Assembly (NCBI GenBank): GCA_002840275.1
Contig: PHAB01000019.1
Span: forward strand, 1 to 64,000
Source of the DNA: Firmicutes bacterium HGW-Firmicutes-14
GTDB lineage: Bacteria > Bacillota > Thermincolia > Thermincolales > UBA2595
Length of the DNA stretch: 64,000 bases
Direction: 5' to 3'
How positions within the stretch are numbered: the first letter of the stretch is position 1; each line of letters starts with the position of its first letter. This document shows, one piece after another, positions 1 to 7,447 of the stretch. A program made the position numbers and the translations under genes. The notes beneath the pieces are model-generated. The model was not told the origin of the DNA and did not search any database. It was given only the letters and a program-made list of their open reading frames with translations.

Positions 1-24
1 AACATATTATAAATAATGTTACAT
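1..24 (+). repeat. Left inverted repeat of the recombinase unit
   Basis: This AT-rich repeat begins AACATATTATAAA and ends ATGTTACAT. It pairs with 860-883 in inverted orientation, with one mismatch at repeat position 14. It sits at the window edge, so its outer end is not defined. Confidence 0.6.
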
Positions 25-29
25 TAGTT

Positions 30-77
30 AACATCTTTAAACCCTTATATATCAAGGTTTTAAAGATGTTTTTTTTA
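30..77 (+). terminator. Rho-independent terminator
   Basis: AACATCTTTAAA at 30-41 pairs with TTTAAAGATGTT at 59-70, and a run of T follows at once. On the plus strand it would end transcription entering from left of the window, insulating the recombinase gene. Confidence 0.65.
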
Positions 78-123
78 TTTTTACAGGATAATTGCTTTTA
101 TATGTAATTTTTTATACAATATT

Positions 124-143
124 ATTATAAAATATTACATTAG
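124..143 (+). repeat. Third, imperfect copy of the terminal repeat
   Basis: ATTATAAAATATTACATTAG resembles the left repeat and its inner flank, with a two-base gap. It lies 13 bases before the recombinase start and overlaps the likely promoter region. It may be an operator for the recombinase. Confidence 0.4.
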
Positions 144-156
144 ATGGAGGCGGCAA

Positions 157-723
157 ATGACAGTTGAACCCATACGCAACATGAAAGATATTAAGGCAGT
201 TATTAATTACCTTAAGGAAGGAACCATGAGAGACTACTTGCTTTTTATGTTCGGGGTTAATACCGGCTTGCGAATTGGCGATATTATTATATTGAAATAC
301 AGCGATGTTTTCGATGAAAAGGGTAATTTTAAGCAATACTTGGTAATTCGGGAGCGTAAAACATATAAAGAGAAAAAAATAAAATTAAATGATTCCCTAA
401 AAAAAGCTCTAAAATCGTTTATAAGTCATCATCCGGAACTGCGGAAAAAAGAATTTATATTTGCCAGCAGAAAAGGGGGTTATATCAGTCGAATACAAGC
501 TTACAGAGTACTTAAAAAGGCTGCTAACACCGTAGGCCTTGAAAATTTTGGGACCCATTCAATGCGCAAAACATGGGGTTATCATACCTATAAAGCCTCG
601 AAATATAACATTGGCCTTATTATGGACATGTTTAATCACTCTTCACAAAAAGTGACATTAAGATATATTGGTATTAGTCAGGACCAAAAAGACGAGTTAT
701 TTTCTATTGTGCAGTTTGGTTAA
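157..723 (+). CDS. Short tyrosine recombinase (phage-integrase family), catalytic domain only
   Basis: This 188-residue protein is a DNA-breaking and joining enzyme. The full catalytic set is visible: Arg39 in TGLRIGD, Lys68 in RKTYKEK, His134 and Arg137 in HSMRKTW, His161 in FNHSS and the nucleophile Tyr170 in LRYIG. Ordinary integrases are 300-400 residues and carry an N-terminal core-binding (SAM-like) domain. Here that domain is missing, so DNA recognition must come from the catalytic domain or a partner. GGAGG at 146-150 precedes the ATG. The gene stands alone between the inverted repeats, which suggests it acts on them. A degraded integrase fragment is possible, but all key residues are intact. 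Confidence 0.85.
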   Translation: MTVEPIRNMKDIKAVINYLKEGTMRDYLLFMFGVNTGLRIGDIIILKYSDVFDEKGNFKQYLVIRERKTYKEKKIKLNDSLKKALKSFISHHPELRKKEFIFASRKGGYISRIQAYRVLKKAANTVGLENFGTHSMRKTWGYHTYKASKYNIGLIMDMFNHSSQKVTLRYIGISQDQKDELFSIVQFG

Positions 724-859
724 ATCAACACCAAAAAGGTATTTTTTAGCGAAAAATGTATGAATATGATTGATGAGAACTTTGGCCGTAAAAATATGTC
801 GATAATTAGCAGGATTTATTATTTTTTCATCGTATTACGTATACATAGGAATTATTGTT

Positions 860-883
860 ATGTAACATTCTTTATAATATGTT
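860..883 (-). repeat. Right inverted repeat of the recombinase unit
   Basis: Read on the minus strand, this 24-mer matches window positions 1-24 with one difference. It lies 136 bases after the recombinase stop codon. Confidence 0.6.
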
Positions 884-1095
884 AAGTTGTGTCAACACCT
901 GCCTGGTAACCGGTGGTATGCCGGGCAGTATTAGAGTACATCAAACGTAAAAAGTCCTCACTCCGGAAGCGAATTTTGTTAAATCTTGTTGCGATTTTGG
1001 GGACAAAGGGTTAAAATGAAATTAACGGAAAACGGGAGGGGCTTGGGTATAAATCAGAAATTTCCCGGATATTCTAATTATAAGGAGGAATACAC
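884..1095. other. Intergenic region with a GC-rich hairpin
   Basis: Together with 724-859 this makes a gene-free stretch of about 370 bases. TGCCTGG at 900-906 pairs with CCGGGCA at 921-927, forming a 7-bp stem without a T tract, so it is not a standard terminator. GTATTACGTATAC at about 833-845 is nearly palindromic. I recognise no riboswitch. An AAGGAGG ribosome site at 1081-1087 serves the next gene. Confidence 0.5.
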
Positions 1096-1302
1096 ATGCA
1101 GTATTCCTTGAAAAACACCGGACCATGGATGATAAACATGAACGATAATCAGGGCGACAGGAACAATGATAAACATGCTGAACTTATGGCGGGAATCAAC
1201 AGCGAACGACTCCGGCCCAGTAAGGGCATACTACTGGGGATAGGGCTGAGCGCCGTTATTTGGTTAGCCGTTTATGGTATTTATGCATTGCTTTTCAGAT
1301 AA
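1096..1302 (+). CDS. Small single-pass membrane protein, unknown function
   Basis: This 68-residue protein has an excellent ribosome site (AAGGAGG, 8 bases before the ATG). The first 45 residues are polar and rich in Asn, Asp and Arg. One hydrophobic helix runs from about residue 46 to the end (GILLGIGLSAVIWLAVYGI). This predicts a C-terminally anchored membrane protein with a cytoplasmic tail. An internal Met at residue 12 or 14 is a less likely start. It is monocistronic, converging on the phosphoesterase gene across a shared terminator. I do not recognise a family. Confidence 0.65.
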   Translation: MQYSLKNTGPWMINMNDNQGDRNNDKHAELMAGINSERLRPSKGILLGIGLSAVIWLAVYGIYALLFR

Positions 1303-1325
1303 GAATGCGATGATTACATAATTAA

Positions 1326-1352
1326 TGCAGGGTGTCTTCACCCTGCATTTTG
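1326..1352. terminator. Terminator between convergent genes
   Basis: TGCAGGGTG and CACCCTGCA form a perfect 9-bp stem with a TCTT loop. A T-rich tract follows on the plus strand and an A-rich stretch precedes it, so it can serve both convergent genes. Confidence 0.85.
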
Positions 1353-1356
1353 TCTT

Positions 1357-2220
1357 TCACTTGGGATATAGTGTGATTACTGATATTTCCGGGCGGGCCC
1401 AGAACCTCATGGGTATTTTGGTCATACCCAGCCCCCGGGTAACATACATCTGGGTATTGCCGACAGTGTACAGGCCGGAAACATAGCGCTCATATCCCTT
1501 ACGGACAAAAGTGATAACCCTGGGTACTTTGGGCAGCAGTATCTGCCCCCCATGGGTATGCCCCACCAGAACCAGGTCAAACCCCGCGTCTGCCGCACTG
1601 TCAATAATTTCAGGTGAATGGGCCAGCAGGATGACAGGACCTTCCCCTACCCCCTCCAAGGCCCTGGAGAGGAACGGTTTACCGTCCCTGGGGTCATCCA
1701 CCCCGGCCAGCCAAAGGTTGCCGCCTTCCAGGGAAATGGGCCGGTTCCCGTTAATCAGGACTTTTATCCCCAATTCTTCAAGCCTCCGGGAGACAAGTTC
1801 CTTCCCAGGGTATGAATCATTGTTCCCGAAAACAAAAAAACTGCCGTAACGGGCGCTGATCCCTCCCAGGGCGCTCTCCAGGTATTCAAGCGGCACTTCC
1901 GGATCATCGTCCAGTACATCTCCGGTAATAGCTATAATATCCGGTTCCAGGCGGTTAACCTGGCGCACCAGTTTTTTGTCAGGGAAATGCCTCCCGTGCA
2001 GGTCAGATATCTGGACTATCCGGAAACCCTCAAAAGCCTCCGGCAGCCCTTCCAGGTATACTTTTTGTTCCCTCACCTCGGTCCAGGCAGGTTCCAGCTT
2101 ATACGCATATGTAAAAATAAGTCCCATCACAACCGCAGTGGTCAGCAATGACCTGACAATAAACCAGACCGTTTTCCGCAGTATCAGGGCTGCCTTAATA
2201 AAGTATCGCATATTCATCAT
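1357..2220 (-). CDS. Membrane-anchored metallophosphoesterase (YkuE/YaeI-like)
   Basis: This 287-residue protein belongs to the calcineurin-like phosphoesterase superfamily. A membrane anchor spans about residues 17-40. The metal-binding motifs appear in order: DLHGRH (Asp73, His75), GDVLD (Asp101), GNND (132-135), AHSP, and GHTHGG near residue 220. The enzyme should hydrolyse a phosphate ester at the membrane surface. Family members have been linked to lipid phosphates (UDP-diacylglucosamine pyrophosphatase-like) or unknown substrates. It is the last gene of a three-gene operon after the S26 peptidase and the PqqD-like protein, separated from the latter by two bases. It may belong to the neighbouring peptide system, or simply share its transcript. 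Confidence 0.85.
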   Translation of the reverse strand: MMNMRYFIKAALILRKTVWFIVRSLLTTAVVMGLIFTYAYKLEPAWTEVREQKVYLEGLPEAFEGFRIVQISDLHGRHFPDKKLVRQVNRLEPDIIAITGDVLDDDPEVPLEYLESALGGISARYGSFFVFGNNDSYPGKELVSRRLEELGIKVLINGNRPISLEGGNLWLAGVDDPRDGKPFLSRALEGVGEGPVILLAHSPEIIDSAADAGFDLVLVGHTHGGQILLPKVPRVITFVRKGYERYVSGLYTVGNTQMYVTRGLGMTKIPMRFWARPEISVITLYPK

Positions 2221-2222
2221 GG

Positions 2223-2492
2223 TCAGTCTTCCAGCAAATCCTTTTCCCGCAGAGTGTCCAAAAACTCATCCAGGTCCCCGGCAGCCTGTTCCCTGTCGAC
2301 ATCAAACTCCGAACAGACGGCATCCAGAAGCTGTTCCCTGTTCCGGCTGCCATCAGCCATTTCCCAGATAAAGCTTCCCACTTCATTCAGAGAAAGCACC
2401 TTGCCAAGATCAGGATGCATGATCACCGCTTCCCCGTCGGTAATCCTGGTTATCAATTTAGGGTTTTTCCTGATATTACCTGAATCCATCAT
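2223..2492 (-). CDS. PqqD-like RiPP recognition element protein
   Basis: This protein of about 89 residues has the PqqD family pattern: an N-terminal beta-rich half (ITDGEAVIMHPDLGKVLSLNEVG), then FIWEMADG and a helical half (LLDAVCSEFDVDREQAAGDLDEFLDTL). Proteins of this fold bind the leader of a ribosomally made peptide and present it to modifying enzymes. In lasso-peptide clusters the equivalent is B1. Its start overlaps the end of the peptidase gene by 17 bases, so the two are translationally coupled. Two small peptides with a YxxP leader-like motif lie upstream at 5637-5726 and 7310-7387 and are the obvious candidate partners. No lasso cyclase or B2 protease is nearby. Confidence 0.8.
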   Translation of the reverse strand: MMDSGNIRKNPKLITRITDGEAVIMHPDLGKVLSLNEVGSFIWEMADGSRNREQLLDAVCSEFDVDREQAAGDLDEFLDTLREKDLLED

Positions 2493-2949
2493 CAATGCAG
2501 CTCCTTTTCTTCCGCCTCAGCAAAAACTGGCATATCCTGGCCCAGTACCGGGCTAAAGGTTCGGCCATACAGATTACTTCGGAATAAAGTTTTAAGAATC
2601 CCCTGTTGGGGTTCATATCACCAAGAACCCTGAACCTGAGCTTAACCACCCGGCCCAAAACCTGATTAAGGGGTGTCGGGGGGTCAAAACCCAGGTTAGT
2701 GTCACCTTTTGTTATTACCATGGGATTACCGTTATGACAAACAATTTTCCAGCAGCGGTGGACAGTCAGCCTGCCATCCCGGTTGATCAGGAGGAGGTCA
2801 CCTTTTTCGGGAAATAAAGATCCAAGAGGTGAAATCTCTGCCAAGGTCCCATCAGGAATAACCGGCCACATGGAATACCCGGAAGCGGTAAGATAACCTG
2901 ATGTACCTTCTTTTATCACATTATCACAAAATAACTGATGATAATTCAT
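2476..2949 (-). CDS. S24/S26-family peptidase, SipW-like signal peptidase
   Basis: This 157-residue protein has the signal peptidase I active-site box SGYSMWPVIPDG with Ser26. The usual general-base Lys is replaced by His in LTVHR (His64), as in SipW and ER-type signal peptidases. TKGDTN provides the conserved Gly-Asp region. There is no clear N-terminal membrane helix. A hydrophobic stretch near the C-terminus (residues 115-145) may associate with the membrane. It is the first gene after its own promoter and is followed by pqqD-like and phosphoesterase genes. In this context it may process the small peptides or the secreted repeat proteins upstream. The substrate is inference. Confidence 0.8.
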   Translation of the reverse strand: MNYHQLFCDNVIKEGTSGYLTASGYSMWPVIPDGTLAEISPLGSLFPEKGDLLLINRDGRLTVHRCWKIVCHNGNPMVITKGDTNLGFDPPTPLNQVLGRVVKLRFRVLGDMNPNRGFLKLYSEVICMAEPLARYWARICQFLLRRKKRSCIDDGFR

Positions 2950-2989
2950 TAAACCCGCTCCCCGGAACCAGATTTCTTTATCTCATTCA

Positions 2990-3018
2990 ATCTTACCACG
3001 TTGTAAAAATTTGGTCAA
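2990..3018 (-). promoter_or_regulatory. SigmaA-type promoter for the peptidase-pqqD-phosphoesterase operon
   Basis: On the minus strand TTGACC (3013-3018) is followed after exactly 17 bases by TAAGAT (2990-2995). The same two hexamers with the same spacing occur at 8421-8449 ahead of the HPr-kinase-like gene. Confidence 0.65.
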
Positions 3019-3038
3019 TTCGGGTTTTTTAACATAAC

Positions 3039-3059
3039 AGGACGCCCGGAGGGCGCCCT
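3039..3059 (-). terminator. Stem-loop after the larger repeat protein gene
   Basis: AGGGCGCCC and GGGCGTCCT pair over nine positions with a 3-base loop, just after the repeat protein stop codon. The downstream T tract is weak, so termination may be partial. Confidence 0.5.
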
Positions 3060-3070
3060 GCGACAATTAC

Positions 3071-5581
3071 TTAATCCCTGAATTTAATCCTGCGGGTAAC
3101 CAGAACCCCGGCAGCCACAATCAGTGCGGCTATAACCACATATAGTCCGTAATTTCCGTTTGCAGCCTCCGTACTTTCCTGGTTGGCATTCATCTCATGG
3201 GCAGCCTGGCTGAGAGCAGGCACCACCTGCACTACAGGGGGTTCCCCGACAGGCTTGAGAATGGTCAGGAACATTGATTTGACCACTTCATAACCTGATT
3301 CATCGACAGCGGTAATGACGCCATCTCCTGCCGGAACTGCAGCAGTCCACCAGGAAGACCCGGGGGTCCGTGTTAACAGGGTATCCCCGTGTCCGGGCAC
3401 ACTGTACCTGATGCTGACAGCATTAAACAGCGGTTTAATCTTCAGCATGTAAGTACAGTCAGCCTGGGCCGATGGGTTAATCTTCATCAAAGGCAGGCTG
3501 TTATCAATGGTGATCTTGTAGCTGCATTGCCATGTTTCCCCATTGGCGCCTGCCACATATACCTGGATGTTATAGGGTCCATCGGGGGTACCAAAGGGTA
3601 CCAGGAATGATACCTTCCAGATACCGGGCTCACCTTGTTTAAGATTGAGCTTACGCCCATCGGGGAGAACAGCATATACCTGTTTGGCATCCGGCCCGGT
3701 CTTGACCGTAATGGTCGGGTCACCGGCGGGTACCGCGGTCGGGTATACAATGATAACAGGTTCTTCTTCGGGCGGACCAGATACCGGCGGTATAATAATA
3801 GAGTCTTCCTGATTACCGAAATTCAAGTTGCGAGCGTTTCTATTTCCTGAGTTTATTTCTATAGTATGCGAGCCGGTCGCCGGAGCTGTCTGAGTCCAGT
3901 CATCCTGCTGGACTTCTTCTACGGTGTAACTGCCAAAAGGAAGTCTGTTGAAAATGTAATACCCATTGGCATCGGTTGTTGTAGTCTGGCCGTCATCGAG
4001 GGTGATGGTCCATCCGCTTAACGCGGGTTCATTATCAGCCCAAGCACCGTCTCCGTCTAAATCGTTGAACTTATAACCACTGATGCTGCCATAATCATCA
4101 CCACCACCGCTGGGCTTGTAATTACCGAAGTCCAGATTGTCCTTAATTTTATTTTGTTCATCCAATACTACATCATGGTAATTAGGGTCATTAGGAGCGG
4201 TCTGCTTCCAGCCACTCTTCAGAACTTCCTTAACCCGGTACTCTCCATACTCCAATCCTGCAAATTCGTAATAACCGTTATCGTCAGTCACATCAGTCTG
4301 GCCGTTGCTGAGCTCGATCGTCCAGCCTTTCAGGTAACTTTCGCCCTCGTCATACCGGCCGTTTTTGTTTGCATCATAGTATTTGCGACCACTGATGCTG
4401 GTTTCCGGCGGCTGCTGATAGTTGCCAAAATCAAGGTCATTAGGCGCTCCGAATTCATCAACCACAGTTATGGTCGGGCCAATGAAGTCATCTTCGGTAA
4501 AAGTACGTTTCTCGTTATAAACTTCAGAACTACAGATGAAAGTGTATTCGCCCGGAGTCACACCGTATACCTCAATAATAACAGTAGAATCCCCCCCGCA
4601 AATCAGGGGCTTTGTATAATAGAAACTATTGGGGCCTCCGTAGACCACACCGTCTACAGTGCCGGTCCATTCTATACCGTTGGGGTCTATGGTTACAGTG
4701 TAATAATCCGGATCGTCAGGGCGGGTCTGCTCCCATTCCGGCCGCTGTTCCTCTTCAATAATATATGCACCCGGACGCAAACCGGTAAAAGAGTACACCC
4801 CGTCATCATCGGTATAAACACTTTCCACAACCTGGCCATCATTTAGCAGGCGGATATTCCACCCCTCAATTGGAGGTTCGTTTTCATCCCACTGACCGTT
4901 ACCATTACTATCCCGGAACTTATGGCCGCTGATATCGCCTTCATCTTCCGCAGTAACACGTACTGCCAATATAGCTTCTCAGGGGCCGTAAAGCCCTGTG
5001 ATATTCTGGTATCCGGTATAGGTCTCCTCATCCGGCACCCCATCCCGTTGTATGGTCATTTCCGAGGCCCATCTCAAATCATCATCATAGGAGATGACCG
5101 GAATGTCCATAAAACTATTGGCAGGTACCGAGAGAACAACAGGACTTGCCGTGACCGGCACCGGGGAACCGGCCTCAACAACAGGCACGCTGCAAACGAC
5201 TCCATCACTGTCCTCAAGCCGTTCCCAAACAGAGCCATTGAGTCTTTCCATGAAGATATTTAGTGACGTTATGTAGACAGCGCCTGTAACATCAGGAACC
5301 GTTACGGTTATAATGCCTTTTCCTGTATTAGTGATATTCCCAACCTTAAGGTCTGATGGGTCAATAACATACTGGATTTTTGTGGTGCCACCCACACCGA
5401 TAGTATCGTCGTAACCGGGCATAATACATCCATCCTGTTGTAACTGCCAGATAAACCGTCCTTCCAAATCCAGCTCCTGGGTAACTTCCTGGGCGAAAGC
5501 CGCTGCCGGTATTGATAAAATTATTAGTAAGGCGAGCAATGCGCCGCCGATGATTACACCGTTTTTCCTATGTCTTCTCAC
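3071..5581 (-). CDS. Secreted SdrD/Cna-B repeat protein with in-frame UGA (copy 2, candidate selenoprotein)
   Basis: Read through one TGA at codon 201 (4979-4981), this frame encodes 836 residues. It starts at a GTG with AAAGGAGGTG before it. Residues 1-30 are a signal peptide ending AAAFAQ. Residues 31-200 form a domain shared with copy 1, ending LRWASEMTI...LYGP. The UGA follows, then ILAVRVTAED. Three SdrD-B-like beta repeats come next, each starting ISG.K/Y and ending (D/N)FGN. A proline-rich linker, an Ig-like region and a C-terminal membrane helix with positive tail follow; there is no LPXTG. The reading frame is unbroken on both sides, and the post-UGA sequence is conserved in the divergent paralogue. 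Two separate genes are unlikely because the downstream part would lack both a signal peptide and a good start (only TTG at 4969). Confidence 0.75.
4950..4966 (-). promoter_or_regulatory. SECIS-like hairpin after the UGA codon (copy 2)
   Basis: Starting 12 bases after the UGA, GCAGTA CGTGT TACTGC forms a perfect 6-bp stem with a 5-base loop. The loop begins 18 bases after the UGA and has G at its second position. As I recall the published bacterial SECIS consensus (loop 3-14 nt, G in the first two loop bases, stem 4-16 bp, loop 16-37 nt from UGA), all conditions are met. Confidence 0.55.
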
Positions 5582-5636
5582 TTTTATTTCACCTCCTTTC
5601 GGAAAATTTCAGGTCTCATTTTTGTCTTTTCACATT

Positions 5637-5726
5637 TTACTGTGGTAGATCCCAGCAACTCCAGCCGGTTTCAAAAGTTATTGTCTCCTCGATGACTATT
5701 ATGGGCTTGATGTATTTCCTTTTCAA
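5637..5726 (-). CDS. Small RiPP-precursor-like peptide B (29 aa)
   Basis: This short gene uses a TTG start, 9 bases after GGGAG. The product begins KRKYIKPIIVIEE, continues TITFET and ends GWSCWDLPQ. It aligns with peptide A at RKY.KP.IV.EE...FET, while the C-terminal tails differ (here 9 residues with Trp and Cys). A conserved N-terminal part with YxxPxI and a variable tail is the layout of a leader and core, and YxxP is the leader motif recognised by PqqD-like proteins in lasso clusters. It lies 56 bases upstream of the copy-2 secreted protein, just as peptide A precedes copy 1. Calling it a RiPP precursor is inference. Confidence 0.6.
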   Translation of the reverse strand: MKRKYIKPIIVIEETITFETGWSCWDLPQ

Positions 5727-5742
5727 AACATCTCACTCCCTT

Positions 5743-7281
5743 TTATAAATTGTTAATGTAATCTAACATGTCTTTTACCTCGGTAATCTGCTCACGAGTA
5801 TAGGATGACGGGTCATTAATTATATCAAGAGCCCGGTCTATTACTTCACCTACAGAGATGGACTGTCCGTTATATTCTACTTGGTGACCGGGTAACAGAA
5901 ACGCATTATCCGGGTTAGGCATTTGAGAATCAGAGGATAAATTGATTGTGAGCTGGGCAGCCAGCAGGTGTGCTTTAAGCAGTGTGAGTTCCATGCCTTT
6001 CTTGTTACTATAACTGGCAAACACCGCATCAGCCGCATCTATATCCTGGCCCACAAAGGTACCTTCCAGAAGTTTATTAAACTGCTCCGGTGTATAATGG
6101 TTATCCCAGTTCTTCCAGAACCCGGGGGTAAGGCCGTCGGTTTCCCGGTCGGTATAATTGCCGAAATCCAGGTTATCCGGAGCGCCATTCTCACCAACCA
6201 CAGTTATCGTTGGGCCGGTGCAGCTGTCCTCATCCAAAAACGCTCCATTGGTAGTAGCAATGAGCAGCGCTGTATTTGTAATCTCATATTTGCCTGGTGA
6301 CGCTCCATATACATTGATAACAATCGTAGCACTTCCTCCGCAAATCAGCTGTTTCGTATAGTTTAGGGTGTCAGGGTTAAGTACATTACCGTCAACCGTA
6401 CCTGTCAAAATAATGCCGTCTGAATCCACAGCAACTTCATAATAACCCGGGTTAACAGGGGTTGTCTGAACCCAGCCGGGCTGCTGGACTTCTTCCACGA
6501 TGTAAGTCCCGTCTGGTACATTGGCAAATTCATAATAGCCGTTTTCATCTGTCACATCAGTACGGCCATCGCTGAGCTTGATTGTCCAGCCGGCAAGGGG
6601 AGGTTCACCCTGGTCATATATACCGTTGCCATCAACATCCCAAAACTTGTGTCCACTTATAAAACCTTTGTTCTCCGCAGTAACACTTACTGCAAGGGTA
6701 CCAAATCAGGGGGCGTACCAACGACTGATAATCTGGTAAGCGGAATAAACGTTATCATCCGGGATACCGTTTCGCTCGATCGTCATATATGACGCCCATC
6801 TGAGGTTTTTGCCCACAGTATCATAAGAACTGATGTTGATCGGATAATCAACCGGGAACTGCATTATTGCATTTGTTACCGGTTGGGGGGAGGTCACAAC
6901 AGGGATTATTACATCATTGCCGGCCCTGTCCTGATATGGGACCCAATTATTAAGACCATTCTCAATTTCCAGGTGGATATACAATGAGCTTATACTCACT
7001 GAATCAACTACACCGGAAAAATCAGCAGAAAAGGTACCTAAAACATCTACTTCATGGGGAGCTGTAATTTCAAAAGTAACCTGTGTTGTCTCACCCACAT
7101 TTATAGTATCTGAAGCCACGCTGACAGTCTGTACCAGGGGCTTCCAATCGTTATATCCCTTAAGATCCAATGTTTGGGGGATATCGGAAGCAAAAACCGC
7201 ACCCGGCAGTAAGAACAATAAAACTGCTGTCAGGAAAACAATGTATAAAACAGATTTTTGCCTGCCCAATTGTTTTCTCAT
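5743..7281 (-). CDS. Secreted SdrD/Cna-B repeat protein with in-frame UGA (copy 1, candidate selenoprotein)
   Basis: Read through one TGA at codon 192 (6706-6708), this frame gives 512 residues. The ATG has AAAGAGGTG before it. Residues 1-31 are a signal peptide (AVFAS). Residues 32-191 form the domain shared with copy 2, ending LRWASYMTI...WYAP. After the UGA come GTLAVSVTAEN and ISGHKF, one SdrD-B-like repeat ending LDFGNY, then a distinct C-terminal domain starting TPGFWKNW. That Trp-rich motif is seen in other prokaryotic surface proteins. There is no membrane anchor or LPXTG. The UGA is exactly homologous to that of copy 2, although the N-terminal domains have diverged strongly. A frame error is excluded because the frame is the same on both sides. 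Confidence 0.75.
6677..6693 (-). promoter_or_regulatory. SECIS-like hairpin after the UGA codon (copy 1)
   Basis: GCAGTA AGTGT TACTGC lies 12 bases after the UGA, in the same place as in copy 2. It differs only at the first loop base. The stem codons are identical in the two genes even though most of the surrounding coding sequence has diverged. Confidence 0.55.
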
Positions 7282-7309
7282 AGTTTTTCACCTCTTTCCA
7301 ACAAATCAT

Positions 7310-7387
7310 CTATTCACAACGACTCACAAAGGTTTCAAAAACAACTGATTCTTCAAATACTATGGCCGGTTTGCTATATTTTCTCAT
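7310..7387 (-). CDS. Small RiPP-precursor-like peptide A (25 aa)
   Basis: ATG at 7385-7387 follows AGGAGG at a 9-base spacing. The product begins MRKYSKPAIVFEE, continues SVVFET and ends FVSRCE. The first 19 residues match peptide B in pattern (Y-x-x-P-x-I, EE, FET), while the last six differ but keep one Cys. The gene sits between the HPr-kinase-like gene and the copy-1 secreted protein, whose start is 28 bases downstream. A precursor recognised by the PqqD-like protein and perhaps modified by the kinase is plausible. A short leader controlling the secreted protein is the alternative. Confidence 0.65.
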   Translation of the reverse strand: MRKYSKPAIVFEESVVFETFVSRCE

Positions 7388-7447
7388 AAACAGGTTCCTC
7401 CTCTCTCACCTTAATTGGTGGATTATTAAAAAATGTCATATCAGAAT

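Larger units (their letters stand above)
1..883. mobile_element. Candidate element: tyrosine recombinase gene between 24-bp inverted repeats
   Basis: The first 24 bases of the window and the reverse complement of 860-883 match at 23 of 24 positions, and the only intact gene between them is a short tyrosine recombinase. A third, imperfect copy of the repeat lies just before the recombinase start at 124-143 and could be a binding site for self-regulation. The unit is AT-rich compared with its right-hand neighbours. The window begins exactly at the left repeat, so the true outer boundary and any target duplication cannot be seen. Paired inverted core sites for a tyrosine recombinase would look like this, but they could also be binding sites of an invertible segment. 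No transposase of another class is present. Confidence 0.5.

Noticed and set aside
884-1095. Cyclic-di-GMP or cobalamin riboswitch before the small membrane protein
   Set aside because: One GC-rich hairpin is present but the conserved tetraloop receptor and core motifs are not.
1511-2371. Plus-strand open frames opposite the phosphoesterase and PqqD genes
   Set aside because: They are antisense shadows of well-supported minus-strand genes, with no ribosome sites or family resemblance.
4979-6708. Treating the two repeat protein genes as pseudogenes, or as four separate genes, because of the in-frame TGA
   Set aside because: The stop lies at the same homologous codon in two strongly diverged paralogues, the sequence after it is conserved in both, and the downstream parts lack signal peptides and good starts. 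Independent nonsense mutations at one position are improbable.
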